Notes under the pieces: model-generated
Told to the model about the DNA's origin: nothing
The model's database searches: none
The model's input: only the letters and a program-made list of their open reading frames with translations
From: Herbaspirillum sp. meg3
Lineage (GTDB): Bacteria > Pseudomonadota > Gammaproteobacteria > Burkholderiales > Burkholderiaceae_D
Assembly (NCBI RefSeq): GCF_002257565.1
Contig: NZ_CP022736.1
Span: 62,001-126,000, forward strand
DNA: 64,000 nt
Direction of reading: 5' to 3'
Shown: positions 1 to 8,150 of the stretch, one piece after another
How positions within the stretch are numbered: position 1 is the first letter of the stretch
How the letters are laid out: each line of letters starts with the position of its first letter
Made by a program: the position numbers and the translations under genes

Positions 1-205
1 GTTCGCCGACCGAAATATCGAGGTTCAGGTTGTTGATCGCCTTGAAACCGTCGAACGATACGGTAATGTTTTCCAGATACAGGATGGCGCCGTGCGTGGT
101 GTCGACGCCTTCCGGTTTGATGCGCGCGTAGGACGTGCCGTGATCGGCATGCTGGCCGTTATCGACAGTGTCTTGTGGTGCCGCCCGGTTGTACATTTCG
201 CTCAT
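1..205 (-). CDS. urtD: Urea ABC transporter ATP-binding protein UrtD (5' part, runs off the window)
   Basis: Only the first 68 or so codons are present. The ATG is at 205-203, preceded by a strong AGGAGG. The visible protein ends in a typical ABC-ATPase opening, with ILYLENITVSFDGFKAINN followed by LNLDIS; the Walker A lies beyond the edge. The start overlaps the urtC stop in an ATGA arrangement, which indicates translational coupling. An N-terminal extension of about 40 polar residues precedes the ATPase fold. Assignment to UrtD rather than another LivG-type ATPase rests mainly on its place as the fourth gene after urtA, urtB and urtC. In the family, UrtD and UrtE drive urea import at the inner membrane. 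Confidence 0.85.
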   Translation of the reverse strand, partial: MSEMYNRAAPQDTVDNGQHADHGTSYARIKPEGVDTTHGAILYLENITVSFDGFKAINNLNLDISVGE

Positions 206-1326
206 GCGGCCTCCTTGGATGGATCTGATTTTTCTTGTTTCTTCAGTTTCTTGATCAGTCCCAGAATGCCTTGCGGCAGGAACAGCGTCACGAGGATAAA
301 GATCAGACCCAGCGCATACAGCCACAGATCCGGGAAGGCGGCGGTGAACCAGCTCTTCAGGCCGTTGACGGTGAACGCACCGATGATCGGACCGAGCAGC
401 GAACCGCGCCCGCCGACGGCCGCCCAGATCACCATTTCAATCGAGTTGGCCGGCGACATTTCCGATGGGTTAATGATGCCGACCTGCGGCACATACAGCG
501 CGCCGGCAATACCGCACAGCACCGCCGACAAAGTCCACACGAACAGCTTGAACCACAGCGGGTTGTAGCCGATGAACATCAGCCGCGATTCGGAATCGCG
601 CACACCCTGCAGCACACGACCCAGTTTCGAGGTCACGATGGCGCGGCATAGCAGCAGCGAACCGAGCAGGAAGGCCAGCGTCACCAGATACAGCACCGCC
701 TTGGTCGACGGCGCCGTGATCGTGAAGCCGAGGATGCGCTTGAAGTCGGTGAAGCCGTTGTTGCCGCCGAAGCCGGTGTCGTTACGGAAGAACAGCAGCA
801 TGAAGGCGAAGGTCATCGCCTGCGTGATGATCGAGAAGTACACGCCCTTGATGCGCGAACGGAAGGCAAAGTAACCGAACACGAAGGCCAGCACGCCCGG
901 TACCAGCACTACCAGCAGCATCGCGAACCAGAAATGCTCGGTCATCCACCAGTACCACGGATAGGCCTTCCAGTTGAGGAACACCATGAAGTCAGGCAGG
1001 TCGCTCTGATACACGCCGTCGTGACCGATGGCGCGCATCAGGTACATGCCGTGCGCATAGCCGCCCAGCGCAAAGAACACGCCGTGCCCCAGCGACAGGA
1101 TGCCGGTATAGCCCCACACCAGATCCAGCGCCAGCGCCGCCATCGCGTAGCACATGAACTTGCCGATCAGTGCGATGGTGTAGCTGGAGATGGACAGCGG
1201 ATGGCCTGCCGGGAAGATCAGATTCAGCATCGGCAGCAGACCGAGGATCACTGTGCAGACCACGATACCGATCCACGCCGGACGCGAAAACAGCGAAGGT
1301 TTCAATGGGAGATTGAGGGTACTCAT
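202..1326 (-). CDS. urtC: Urea ABC transporter permease UrtC
   Basis: This 374-residue LivM-type permease carries about nine hydrophobic segments and the GYTGILSLGHGVFFALGGYA motif characteristic of branched-chain/urea permeases near residue 75. The length matches UrtC. Its ATG (1326-1324) overlaps the urtB stop (ATGA) and its own stop overlaps urtD, so urtB, urtC and urtD form a tightly coupled unit. It pairs with UrtB to form the urea channel in the inner membrane. A charged C-terminal tail (KKLKKQEKSDPSKEAA) is cytoplasmic by inference. Confidence 0.93.
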   Translation of the reverse strand: MSTLNLPLKPSLFSRPAWIGIVVCTVILGLLPMLNLIFPAGHPLSISSYTIALIGKFMCYAMAALALDLVWGYTGILSLGHGVFFALGGYAHGMYLMRAIGHDGVYQSDLPDFMVFLNWKAYPWYWWMTEHFWFAMLLVVLVPGVLAFVFGYFAFRSRIKGVYFSIITQAMTFAFMLLFFRNDTGFGGNNGFTDFKRILGFTITAPSTKAVLYLVTLAFLLGSLLLCRAIVTSKLGRVLQGVRDSESRLMFIGYNPLWFKLFVWTLSAVLCGIAGALYVPQVGIINPSEMSPANSIEMVIWAAVGGRGSLLGPIIGAFTVNGLKSWFTAAFPDLWLYALGLIFILVTLFLPQGILGLIKKLKKQEKSDPSKEAA

Positions 1327-2939
1327 TCCACGCTCCTGCCTTTCAGTGCAAACAGGCCTTGCGGGCGCTTTTGGATAAACACGATGATGAACACGAGGAT
1401 GGCGATCTTGGCCAGCACGGCGCCGGCGACCGGCTCCAGGAACTTGTTCACTTCGCCCAGGCCGAACGCCGCGATCACGGTGCCGGCCAGCTGGCCGACG
1501 CCGCCCAGCACGACCACCATGAAGGAGTCAACGATATAGCCCTGTCCGAGGTCGGGGCCGACGTTGCCGAGCTGCGACAAGGCAACGCCGCCGAGACCGG
1601 CGATGCCGCAGCCAAGGCCGAAGGTCATCATGTCGATCTTGCCGGTCGAGACGCCGACGCAATCCGCCATGCGACGATTTTGCGTGACGGCGCGCACGAA
1701 CAGGCCGAGGCGCGTTTTATTCAGGATCAGCCATACGGCGACCACCACAAACAGCGCGAAGAAAATAATCACGATCCGGTTATACGACAGCACCAGCGAA
1801 CCCAGCACCGTGATGCCGCCAGACATCCAGCTCGGGTTGGCGACTTCGACGTTTTGCGCGCCGAAGATCGAGCGCACGCCTTGCATGAGCATCAGGCTGA
1901 TACCCCAGGTGCACAGCAGGGTTTCCAGCGGACGGCCGTAGAGCCACCGGATCACCAGGCGTTCCAGCGCGATGCCGACGGCTGCCGCCACAATGAACGC
2001 TGCCGGTAATGCCACGACGATATAGGCATCAATCGCGCCGGGGAAGAATTTGCGGAACACCAGCTGGCACACATACGTTGTGTAGGCGCCGATCATCAGC
2101 AGTTCGCCGTGTGCCATGTTGATGATGCCCATCAGGCCGAAGGTAATCGCCAGGCCGAGCGCGGCCAGCAGCAGCACGCTGCCCAGTGAGATGCCGTAGA
2201 ACAGTTTGCCGACGAATTCGGTGATGGCCAGGTGGCGGTCCAGCGCCGACATGGTGCGCACGGCTTCGATGCGCACGCCCTCATCGGCTTCGACATAGCT
2301 GCCATCGGGATTCTTGGCCAGCATTTGCTCCAGCACCGGTTTCAGGTTGGCGTTGGTGGTGTCGGCCAGCGCTTTGACCGCGGCCTTGCGTGCTGCCGCG
2401 TCAGGTGCATGCAGGTTGGCGGTGGCGACGACCTGCTTGAGCACTTCCTGTATTTGCGGATCTTTTTCCGCAGCCAATGCTTTGCTGATCAGCGGTGTCT
2501 GGGCGGCATCGGCGGTCTTCAGCAATTCCGTCGCGGCGGTCAGGCGCGTGGCGCGGTCCGGCGAAAACAGCTTGAGGCCGGACAAGGCGCCTTCCACTAC
2601 GCCGCGCAGGCGGTTGTTGACCGTGATGCCTTCGGCGTCGTCAGGTGCCGGGCCGGTTTTGTCGGTGGCTGGGTTGAACGCCTCAGTGTCTTCGATAATC
2701 AGTACGTCGCCGGCAGGCGTGGCGTACAGCGTATCGCTGTTGATGGCGTTGAGGATTTTCTGCGCATCGGCATTGGCCAATGCAGCAATCTGCGTGACGG
2801 CGGCAATCCGCGCATCAGGGTCGTCGCCGGCCAGCGGCTTGAGCAGCGCCGGATCGATCGCGGCATGCGCGCTGATCGCCTGGGTGCACAGCCAGCCTGT
2901 CAGCAAGGCGGAGGCAATGATCTTGGGGAGAAGTCTCAT
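1323..2939 (-). CDS. urtB: Urea ABC transporter permease UrtB with N-terminal repeat domain
   Basis: This is a LivH-type permease of 538 residues counted from the ATG at 2939; an in-frame GTG at 2957 is also possible, and neither has a strong RBS. A signal peptide (about residues 1-26, ending SAHA) is followed by roughly 210 soluble residues with about four HEAT-like helical repeats, for example DPDARIAAVTQIAALA and DAAARKAAVKALA. The membrane domain starts near residue 245 and contains LGLAITFGLMGIINMAHGE, typical of LivH/UrtB. UrtB proteins are longer than LivH because of this extension, so the length fits UrtB specifically. The role of the soluble domain is not known to me. Confidence 0.92.
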   Translation of the reverse strand: MRLLPKIIASALLTGWLCTQAISAHAAIDPALLKPLAGDDPDARIAAVTQIAALANADAQKILNAINSDTLYATPAGDVLIIEDTEAFNPATDKTGPAPDDAEGITVNNRLRGVVEGALSGLKLFSPDRATRLTAATELLKTADAAQTPLISKALAAEKDPQIQEVLKQVVATANLHAPDAAARKAAVKALADTTNANLKPVLEQMLAKNPDGSYVEADEGVRIEAVRTMSALDRHLAITEFVGKLFYGISLGSVLLLAALGLAITFGLMGIINMAHGELLMIGAYTTYVCQLVFRKFFPGAIDAYIVVALPAAFIVAAAVGIALERLVIRWLYGRPLETLLCTWGISLMLMQGVRSIFGAQNVEVANPSWMSGGITVLGSLVLSYNRIVIIFFALFVVVAVWLILNKTRLGLFVRAVTQNRRMADCVGVSTGKIDMMTFGLGCGIAGLGGVALSQLGNVGPDLGQGYIVDSFMVVVLGGVGQLAGTVIAAFGLGEVNKFLEPVAGAVLAKIAILVFIIVFIQKRPQGLFALKGRSVE

Positions 2940-3063
2940 GGTTCTTTTCGGTGGCACTGCAAGACGGAAAGAAAGTCGGTCTTACGACGCATATCTGAGA
3001 TTCATGCACGCGCTTCAAGGAAAAACTTCAGGGAGCAATTCCGAATGAAGAATGCGTCGTTGA

Positions 3064-3097
3064 TTGCACCGGACGGGATGTCGGACGTCCGGTGCAA
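3064..3097. other. Inverted repeat in the urtA-urtB gap
   Basis: Perfect 12-bp arms TTGCACCGGACG (3064-3075) and CGTCCGGTGCAA (3086-3097) are separated by 10 nt. With the second hairpin at 3109-3131 it lies between the urtA stop and the urtB start. No T-run follows on the minus strand, so it is not a classical terminator. An mRNA-stabilising or attenuating stem-loop that lets the binding protein be made in excess is the likely role (inference). Confidence 0.6.
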
Positions 3098-3108
3098 GGT
3101 CTTGCAAA

Positions 3109-3131
3109 CCGCTGCATGGAACATGCAGCGG
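3109..3131. other. Second stem-loop in the urtA-urtB gap
   Basis: A perfect 10-bp stem, CCGCTGCATG (3109-3118) and CATGCAGCGG (3122-3131), has a 3-nt loop. It sits about 40 nt downstream of the urtA stop. There is only a short T-stretch (TTTG) after it on the minus strand, so it is a weak terminator or a 3' stabiliser for urtA mRNA. Confidence 0.6.
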
Positions 3132-3168
3132 GGACTGCTCAACTAACCAAACATGGCAAGCGACTGCA

Positions 3169-4422
3169 TTACATCTTTTGCTTGCTTTCGTTGCCCGGGA
3201 TGTATGGGCTCCATGGCTGAGCACGGATGGTGGTCTTGGTCTTGTTGACCACGTTGAACTGACCATCGGCCTTGATTTCGCCGATCATCACTGGTTTGTG
3301 CAGGTGATGGTTGGTCTTGTCCATTTCCAGCGTGTAGCCGGACGGCGCCTTGAAGGTTTGGCCGCTCATCGCTGCGATCACCTTGTCGGTGTCGGTGGTC
3401 TTGGCCTTTTCAACGGCTTGCTTCCACATGTAGATACCGACATAAGTTGCTTCCATCGGATCGTTGGTCACGACGGTGTCGGCATTCGGCAGACCCTTGG
3501 CCTTGGCGTAAGCTTTCCACTTCTTGATGAAGGCGGTGTTGACCGGATTCTTCACGGATTCGAAGTAGTTCCAGGCAGCCAGATGGCCGACCAGTGGCTT
3601 GGTATCCACGCCGCGCAATTCTTCTTCACCCACCGAGAACGCCACGACAGGCACGTCGGTCGCTTTCAGGCCGGCATTGCCGAGTTCTTTGTAGAACGGC
3701 ACGTTGGAGTCGCCGTTGATGGTCGAGATCACTGCTGTCTTGCCGCCTGCTGCAAACTTCTTGATGTTGGCGACGATGGTTTGGTAATCGGAGTGGCCGA
3801 ACGGTGTATAGACTTCGTCGATGTCGGAATCTTTCACGCCCTTGCTATGCAGGAAGGCGCGCAGAATCTTGTTGGTCGTGCGTGGGTACACATAGTCGGT
3901 GCCCAGCAGAACGAAACGCTTGGCGCCGCCGCCTTCTTTCGACATCAGGTATTCAGTGGCAGGAATCGCTTGCTGGTTAGGTGCTGCGCCGGTGTAGAAC
4001 ACGTTCTTTTCCAGCTCTTCGCCTTCATATTGCACAGGGTAGAACAGCAGGCTGTTCAGTTCCTTGAAGACCGGCAGAACCGATTTGCGCGAGACCGAAG
4101 TCCAGCAGCCGAACACGACGGAAACCTTGTCTTGCGAAATCAGCTGGCGTGCTTTTTCAGCGAACAGTGGCCAGTTGGAGGCTGGGTCAACGATGACGGG
4201 TTCGAGCTTCTTGCCCATGACGCCGCCGTTGGCGTTGATTTCATCGATTGTCATCAGCGCCACATCTTTGAGGGATGTTTCGGAGATGGCCATAGTGCCC
4301 GACAGCGAGTGCAGGATGCCGACCTTGATGGTGTCTGCAGCGAAAGCAGCTGGGAGCCAGGAGGATGCTGCAAGTGCGAACGCGCCGAGTGCTGTTGCTT
4401 TTAGGATAGTGCGACGTGACAT
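3169..4422 (-). CDS. urtA: Urea ABC transporter substrate-binding protein UrtA
   Basis: This 417-residue periplasmic binding protein of the Peripla_BP_5/6 type starts MSRRTILKATALGAFALAA, a twin-arginine-like signal with cleavage after PAAFA. Motifs such as DTIKVGILHSLSGTMAISE, VVFGCWTSVSRKSVLPVFKE and NSLLFYPVQYEGEE are diagnostic of UrtA rather than leucine-binding proteins. It delivers urea to UrtBC. It is first in the operon, with a sigma-54 promoter about 70 nt upstream, consistent with nitrogen-limitation control. Confidence 0.95.
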   Translation of the reverse strand: MSRRTILKATALGAFALAASSWLPAAFAADTIKVGILHSLSGTMAISETSLKDVALMTIDEINANGGVMGKKLEPVIVDPASNWPLFAEKARQLISQDKVSVVFGCWTSVSRKSVLPVFKELNSLLFYPVQYEGEELEKNVFYTGAAPNQQAIPATEYLMSKEGGGAKRFVLLGTDYVYPRTTNKILRAFLHSKGVKDSDIDEVYTPFGHSDYQTIVANIKKFAAGGKTAVISTINGDSNVPFYKELGNAGLKATDVPVVAFSVGEEELRGVDTKPLVGHLAAWNYFESVKNPVNTAFIKKWKAYAKAKGLPNADTVVTNDPMEATYVGIYMWKQAVEKAKTTDTDKVIAAMSGQTFKAPSGYTLEMDKTNHHLHKPVMIGEIKADGQFNVVNKTKTTIRAQPWSPYIPGNESKQKM

Positions 4423-4479
4423 GAAGTGCTCCTACAGTTAGAAGAATCAATGAGAGTTTGTTGACTGCCTCTCTGCTTT

Positions 4480-4496
4480 AGCAGATTGCGTGCCAA
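4480..4496 (-). promoter_or_regulatory. Sigma-54 promoter of the urt operon
   Basis: On the minus strand the sequence TTGGCACGCAATCTGCT matches the sigma-54 consensus TGGCACG-N4-TTGC with exact GG-to-GC spacing (GG at 4494-4493, GC at 4482-4481). Transcription would start near 4469, giving a leader of about 47 nt before urtA. RpoN/NtrC control of urea transport is well known; this match makes it likely here. Confidence 0.8.
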
Positions 4497-4554
4497 TGAC
4501 AATTCGTCAATCTCTGTCGATTTTTCAGGCTTTGCAGGAACGGGCGCGCGCTAT

Positions 4555-4572
4555 CGCACCATTTTAGTGATG
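4555..4572. promoter_or_regulatory. Possible NtrC enhancer site 1
   Basis: CGCACCATTTTAGTGATG resembles the NtrC dyad GCACT-N5-GGTGC, with both half-sites recognisable and the second imperfect. It lies about 90 nt upstream of the predicted urtA start point, a usual distance for sigma-54 enhancers. Confidence 0.45.
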
Positions 4573-4617
4573 GCAAAAATGGCGGCGGTGCGGCGAACCG
4601 CGATTTGCCCCAAACAG

Positions 4618-4634
4618 GAGCAATTTGGTGCAAA
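4618..4634. promoter_or_regulatory. Possible NtrC enhancer site 2
   Basis: On the minus strand the sequence reads TTTGCACCAAATTGCTC. The half-site TGCACC is perfect and the second arm weak. It is about 155 nt upstream of the predicted start point and just beyond the stop of the ferritin-like gene. It could cooperate with site 1. Confidence 0.35.
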
Positions 4635-4655
4635 TCAGTGAAGGAGTGATTGTTT

Positions 4656-5495
4656 TTAGCGCAAAAATACGTGCTGCATCAGTTGCTGTATCGGATATTG
4701 CACCCAGCTCTGCACCCGCGGCGACAGCTCCAGCGGACGCATGATCATCTTCAGCGTCATCTCAGGCGTCAAATTGGTGCGCACGATAGCGCTCATGCGC
4801 GCGCTCAATTCCTTTAAATAGGCAACGTCGCCGGCCCGCGCCGGATTGCGGAATTTCAGTACATGGCGGATCGCGCAGTCGGCATCTTCATTGCGCATTT
4901 CCAGCGTGCGTCGGCTCAGGGTGCCGAGCACGCGCGAACGGCCGATGCCTTCGCGTTTGCGATACTCGCGGAAATAGCGGTAGAAATGCTTGTAGTGATT
5001 GACCTCGTCGTTCGAGATGCGTGAGGCCAGATCGCGTAGCACCGGTTCTTTCACGCTGCGTGACAGCGCCCGGTAGTACGTCGCGGTGCCGGTCTCGACC
5101 ACGCAGCGTGCGGCCATTTCCAGTGCCTTGGTCGGCTCCAGCAGTTCCACCTTGCAATAGGTGGCGTACTCTTCGAGGAAACTGTCGTAGGCGCTCTGCC
5201 AGGGAAATTCGGGCCAGACATGTTCGACATAGGCCCGCAGGGCCATGCCGTGCTGCAGTTCTTCTACTTCCCACTGGCTGCGCAGCCAGGTCGAGATTTC
5301 CTGATTGTCGCTGAAGAAATTCAACAGATTATCGGTATACAGATCGGAGCCGCTTTCGACGAAGGAGGCGCAGGCCACCAGATAGAAGGTGTTTTCGTCG
5401 CTACGTACGCGCCGCAGATCGATACGGGAAAAATCCAGGTCGGCGATGCTCCAGTGCGGTTGGTTCCGATCTTGTTGCTGTTCCTGACTTGCCAC
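4656..5495 (-). CDS. Ferritin-like di-iron protein, function unknown
   Basis: This is a 279-residue helical protein. The GTG at 5495 is chosen because GAGGAGG (5506-5500) sits 4 nt upstream; the longer in-frame ORF to 5564 has no such site. Ferritin-superfamily metal ligands are visible: SFVESGSDLY, EVEELQHGM (ExxH), VETGTATYY and DEVNHYKH (second ExxH). Together these make a di-iron centre in a four-helix bundle. It is closer to desaturase/rubrerythrin-like proteins than to storage ferritins. It lies upstream of the urt operon on the same strand, separated by the sigma-54 promoter region, so it is probably a separate transcript. Substrate unknown. Confidence 0.7.
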   Translation of the reverse strand: MASQEQQQDRNQPHWSIADLDFSRIDLRRVRSDENTFYLVACASFVESGSDLYTDNLLNFFSDNQEISTWLRSQWEVEELQHGMALRAYVEHVWPEFPWQSAYDSFLEEYATYCKVELLEPTKALEMAARCVVETGTATYYRALSRSVKEPVLRDLASRISNDEVNHYKHFYRYFREYRKREGIGRSRVLGTLSRRTLEMRNEDADCAIRHVLKFRNPARAGDVAYLKELSARMSAIVRTNLTPEMTLKMIMRPLELSPRVQSWVQYPIQQLMQHVFLR

Positions 5496-5499
5496 GATA

Positions 5500-5506
5500 C
5501 CTCCTC
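5500..5506 (-). promoter_or_regulatory. Strong RBS deciding a GTG start
   Basis: GAGGAGG on the minus strand, 4 nt before GTG 5495-5493, fixes the start of the ferritin-like gene at a GTG and excludes the longer ORF. Confidence 0.7.
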
Positions 5507-5664
5507 GACAATGCTGACATGGAAATAAGACGAGGAGAAAACTGCTTGGTTCGCAAAGAAACATTAGCCTTTTGTAACAAAGGCGGATTTATCTTGTGTC
5601 GCGTTTTCACTCCGAACCGCGGCGGCAGAATGCGAGCAGACGGAGGCGGTACCGCCAGACGTTT

Positions 5665-6321
5665 TCAGTCGGCAGTAGCACCTTCCCATTCCGCAATAAA
5701 GGTCGTACGGAAATCGCGCAGCCACTGTACGCGTTCTTCACCGAGGCGGCGGCCGGTGACGGTTTGCATGCTTGCCGGCAGCGTCTCCAGTTTGCAGGCA
5801 ATGTGGTCGAGAGCGTACTGCTTGTCGTCGAGGGTACGTCGCGATCCTGCCGCATCCTCGGGATGGGCGAGCTGGCTGCCCATGCGTCCGGCGGTGTAGA
5901 ACAAACGCGCCAGCCCGACTGCGCCCAGTGCATCGAGTCTGTCGGCGTCCTGCACGATCTTTGCCTCGATCGTCTCGGGCGCAATGTTTGCAGAAAAACT
6001 GTGCGCTTCGATCGCATGCTTCAGACCCGCGAGTTTATCCGGTGGAAAATGCATCGCCTCCAGATGGCGGCAGGCCAGTTTTGCCGCTTGCTGCGACGCT
6101 GTGTGCCGCTGCGGGTCGTTCTTCGGCAGATTCACCAGATCGTGTAAATAGCAGGCGGCTTGCACGATCAGCGCATCAGCTTCGGGATGTGTGCGCAGCA
6201 AGGTTTGGGCTGTGTGCCACACGCGATGCAAATGGTTAATGTCGTGTGCACCATCGTTGTCGGCTAGTTTGCCGGCCAACGCGACAAATTGCGCTTGCCA
6301 ATTGTGCAGAGGGAGATTCAT
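5665..6321 (-). CDS. HD-domain phosphohydrolase, YedJ-like
   Basis: This 218-residue protein resembles E. coli YedJ along its length. The metal-binding HD signature is complete: HDINHLHRVWHTA, then ACYLHDLVNLPKNDPQRHTAS (HD), then VQDADRLDALGAVGLAR (the distal Asp). The ATG at 6321 gives the N-terminus MNLPLHNWQAQF, which resembles the family start; a TTG at 6345 is possible but less likely. HD proteins of this type hydrolyse phosphate esters, often nucleotides; the physiological substrate is unknown. It stands alone, with cspA upstream behind a terminator. Confidence 0.8.
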   Translation of the reverse strand: MNLPLHNWQAQFVALAGKLADNDGAHDINHLHRVWHTAQTLLRTHPEADALIVQAACYLHDLVNLPKNDPQRHTASQQAAKLACRHLEAMHFPPDKLAGLKHAIEAHSFSANIAPETIEAKIVQDADRLDALGAVGLARLFYTAGRMGSQLAHPEDAAGSRRTLDDKQYALDHIACKLETLPASMQTVTGRRLGEERVQWLRDFRTTFIAEWEGATAD

Positions 6322-6417
6322 GAACAGGGATTTCGGAATAGCCAAGAAGAAAGAGCGATGATAGCGGAAGCGGGTTGTGCGGACGGCAGGCAGAAAGAAA
6401 GTAAAAAGCGCCGGACG

Positions 6418-6447
6418 AAAAAAAGCCCGCCGTAGCGAGCTTTTTTA
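6418..6447 (-). terminator. Rho-independent terminator of the cold-shock gene
   Basis: The minus strand reads AAAAAAGCTCGC, a short loop, then GGCGGGCTTTTTTT: a GC stem ending in a T-run. It lies about 140 nt beyond the cspA stop. A second small stem CTGCGG-TTTT-CCGCAG (6449-6464) is adjacent. Confidence 0.7.
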
Positions 6448-6585
6448 TCTGCGGTTTTCCGCAGGGTGCCGGTTTCGATCGGCAATGACCCATGCTATCT
6501 GCGTGGTGTCACCGGCGACATGTCGAATCCGGACTTGAATGCGCGAAGACCTGAATCTTCGCGTCAGAACATTCGATCGTGTCGA

Positions 6586-6798
6586 TTAGATAGGACGAAT
6601 GTTAGTTGCTTTTTCGCCCTTAGGACCAGTGCCACGCTCAAACGAAACGCGTTGGTTTTCAGCCAGGCTCTTGAAGCCGGTCGACTGGATGTCCTGGAAA
6701 TGCGCGAACAGATCGTCGCCGCCTTGATCAGGCGTGATGAAGCCGAAGCCCTTGGAATCGTTGAACCATTTGACTGTGCCGGTTTGTGATGTAGACAT
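6586..6798 (-). CDS. cspA: Cold-shock protein of the CspA family
   Basis: This 70-residue OB-fold protein has RNP1 (KGFGFIT) and RNP2 (DLFAHF) motifs and the N-terminus TGTVKWFNDSKGFGF. The start has a good RBS (AAGGAAGT, 6 nt spacer). It binds single-stranded nucleic acid and acts as an RNA chaperone. The roughly 250-nt AT-rich gap upstream (6799-7045) could hold a long 5' leader, as in other cold-shock genes, but I could not pick out a convincing promoter. Several paralogues are usual in this group, so the symbol denotes the family. Confidence 0.93.
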   Translation of the reverse strand: MSTSQTGTVKWFNDSKGFGFITPDQGGDDLFAHFQDIQSTGFKSLAENQRVSFERGTGPKGEKATNIRPI

Positions 6799-7045
6799 GT
6801 TTTACTTCCTTGAAAAAATGAGGGACTACGCCCGAAGCGCACCCGAGATCAAGCAAGATGTAACCGAAGAGAGTCAAACAGATATGGCTTGTAAACAAGC
6901 GCAAGGGAGAGAGACCAACAATAACGACGACTTGATGTAAGTGCAAAATTCAATATACAGGTAAATCAGAGACTTACCTAAGCATATCGTGATAATTAGA
7001 GATTTATTTTATGAGACCGGCTTGCAGCGCGGCCTCAATTTCAGT

Positions 7046-7354
7046 TCAGTTAAAGCCGTAAGTCGGCGCTGGTGCACGCTGCAGCAACTGCGCGACGGCG
7101 CGTTGCAGGCGCTCATCGATGCGTTTGCCGCGCGACGCATTGTTCGCCGTCGTCAGTTCCAGTTCGCGAAAATAGACGCGCACTGATTTTTCTGCCGTCA
7201 CCAGTTCAAGCCGGTGCGCATGTTCATGCGTCAGATCGGCGCCGATGTCCCACACGCAGTCGACGATCTGTACGTCCTGTCCAAGCGCAATAGCCATCGC
7301 CTTGGCAGAAATCGCAGCAGCGCCGGCGGAACGTTCGATGATGGTGTCGGTCAT
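7046..7354 (-). CDS. Conserved small hypothetical protein
   Basis: This 102-residue soluble protein starts MTDTIIERSAGAAAISAKAM. The middle (VWDIGADLTHEHAHRLELVT) and the basic C-terminus (SRGKRIDERLQRAVAQLLQ) look protein-like in composition. I recognise no domain. It lies between infA and cspA on the same strand, 51 nt after the infA stop, so it may be co-transcribed with infA. No function assigned. Confidence 0.5.
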   Translation of the reverse strand: MTDTIIERSAGAAAISAKAMAIALGQDVQIVDCVWDIGADLTHEHAHRLELVTAEKSVRVYFRELELTTANNASRGKRIDERLQRAVAQLLQRAPAPTYGFN

Positions 7355-7405
7355 GGTGCGGTTCCGGTGCGAACGTCAGTGAGTGGGCGGTGCTGTAAAT
7401 GCTGC

Positions 7406-7669
7406 TTAATAGCGACGACGTTGCTGACCACCACCGACCGGTCCGCGTTTTTCCAGATGACGGAAAGTGATGCGGCCCTTGCTGAGGTCGTAAGGCGACA
7501 GTTCCAGCGTGACTTTGTCGCCGGCGAGGATGCGGATATGGTTCTGACGCATCTTGCCGGAGGTGTAGGCGATCAGTCGATGACCATTTTCCAGATTGAC
7601 GCGAAAGCGCGAGTCCGGCAGCACTTCTTCGACGAGGCCGTTCATTTCGAGTAATTCTTCTTTAGCCAT
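7406..7669 (-). CDS. infA: Translation initiation factor IF-1, long paralogue
   Basis: This 87-residue S1/OB-fold protein starts MAKEELLEMNGLVEEVLPDSR, with GHRLIAYTSGKMRQNHIRIL and GDKVTLELSPYDLSKGRITFR, the classic IF-1 core. It differs from the 72-residue IF-1 of the ribosomal-protein operon by a C-terminal tail (EKRGPVGGGQQRRRY). The ATG at 7669 is required by family alignment; the longer ORF is not real. Betaproteobacteria commonly carry this second copy. It binds the 30S A-site during initiation. Its vicinity to a cold-shock protein is suggestive of adaptation to low temperature (inference). Confidence 0.92.
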   Translation of the reverse strand: MAKEELLEMNGLVEEVLPDSRFRVNLENGHRLIAYTSGKMRQNHIRILAGDKVTLELSPYDLSKGRITFRHLEKRGPVGGGQQRRRY

Positions 7670-7986
7670 GGTGGTTTCCAGGTAAGGCGCTCGACGGGCG
7701 AAACGGGCACGCAGCAATCGAGCTGCACGGCATTCGCCAGAGAACGCAGAAAAAAGAGACCGGTTGCCGCGCGAGCGGACCAGTGCGATTTTGCTTTTCG
7801 TTCAGGTATCCAAACAAGGACACACAAAAAGACTTTTGCGCCAGAGGTACAACGTTGCCGGCAGCAGGACGGTTTACTACGGGACGGGCCGACTGCTCGA
7901 GAACGACAGAAGCACGACCGAAAAGAGTGGAGACGGGCAATACAGCAGACCAGTCCGGAAAAGGGCGTATCGCCCAACTAACCCGT

Positions 7987-8016
7987 ATTATACCCTGTTG
8001 GCGGCGCTCCGGTCAG
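7987..8016 (-). promoter_or_regulatory. Candidate sigma-70 promoter for infA
   Basis: On the minus strand a perfect TATAAT (7992-7987) is preceded, 18 nt away, by CTGACC, which shares TGAC with the -35 consensus. Transcription would run towards infA with a leader of about 310 nt. Confidence 0.45.
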
Positions 8017-8054
8017 ACTAGGGCCTGTTCCCATTAAATCTGCGAGGTGCGTTG

Positions 8055-8150
8055 CCGCCAAAAGGCGCGCTGGCAAGCCATGCAACGCCGCCGGCGCGTC
8101 TTTTGGCGGGAACCCGCCGGGAACGGCTGCAGGCGTCGCCTGCCGTTGTT
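8055..8150. repeat. Multi-stem palindromic region
   Basis: Arms CCGCCAAAAGGCGCGC (8055-8070) and GCGCGTCTTTTGGCGG (8094-8109) pair over 16 positions with one G-T. They are followed by GGCGGG-AA-CCCGCC (8105-8118) and a further imperfect stem around AACGGC...GCCGTT (8122-8147). It has no coding character. It could be a dispersed repeat or a structured RNA; I cannot tell which from one copy. Confidence 0.5.

Noticed and set aside
3064..4404. 446-codon plus-strand ORF antisense to urtA
   Set aside because: Shadow of a certain gene; no RBS and no family similarity.
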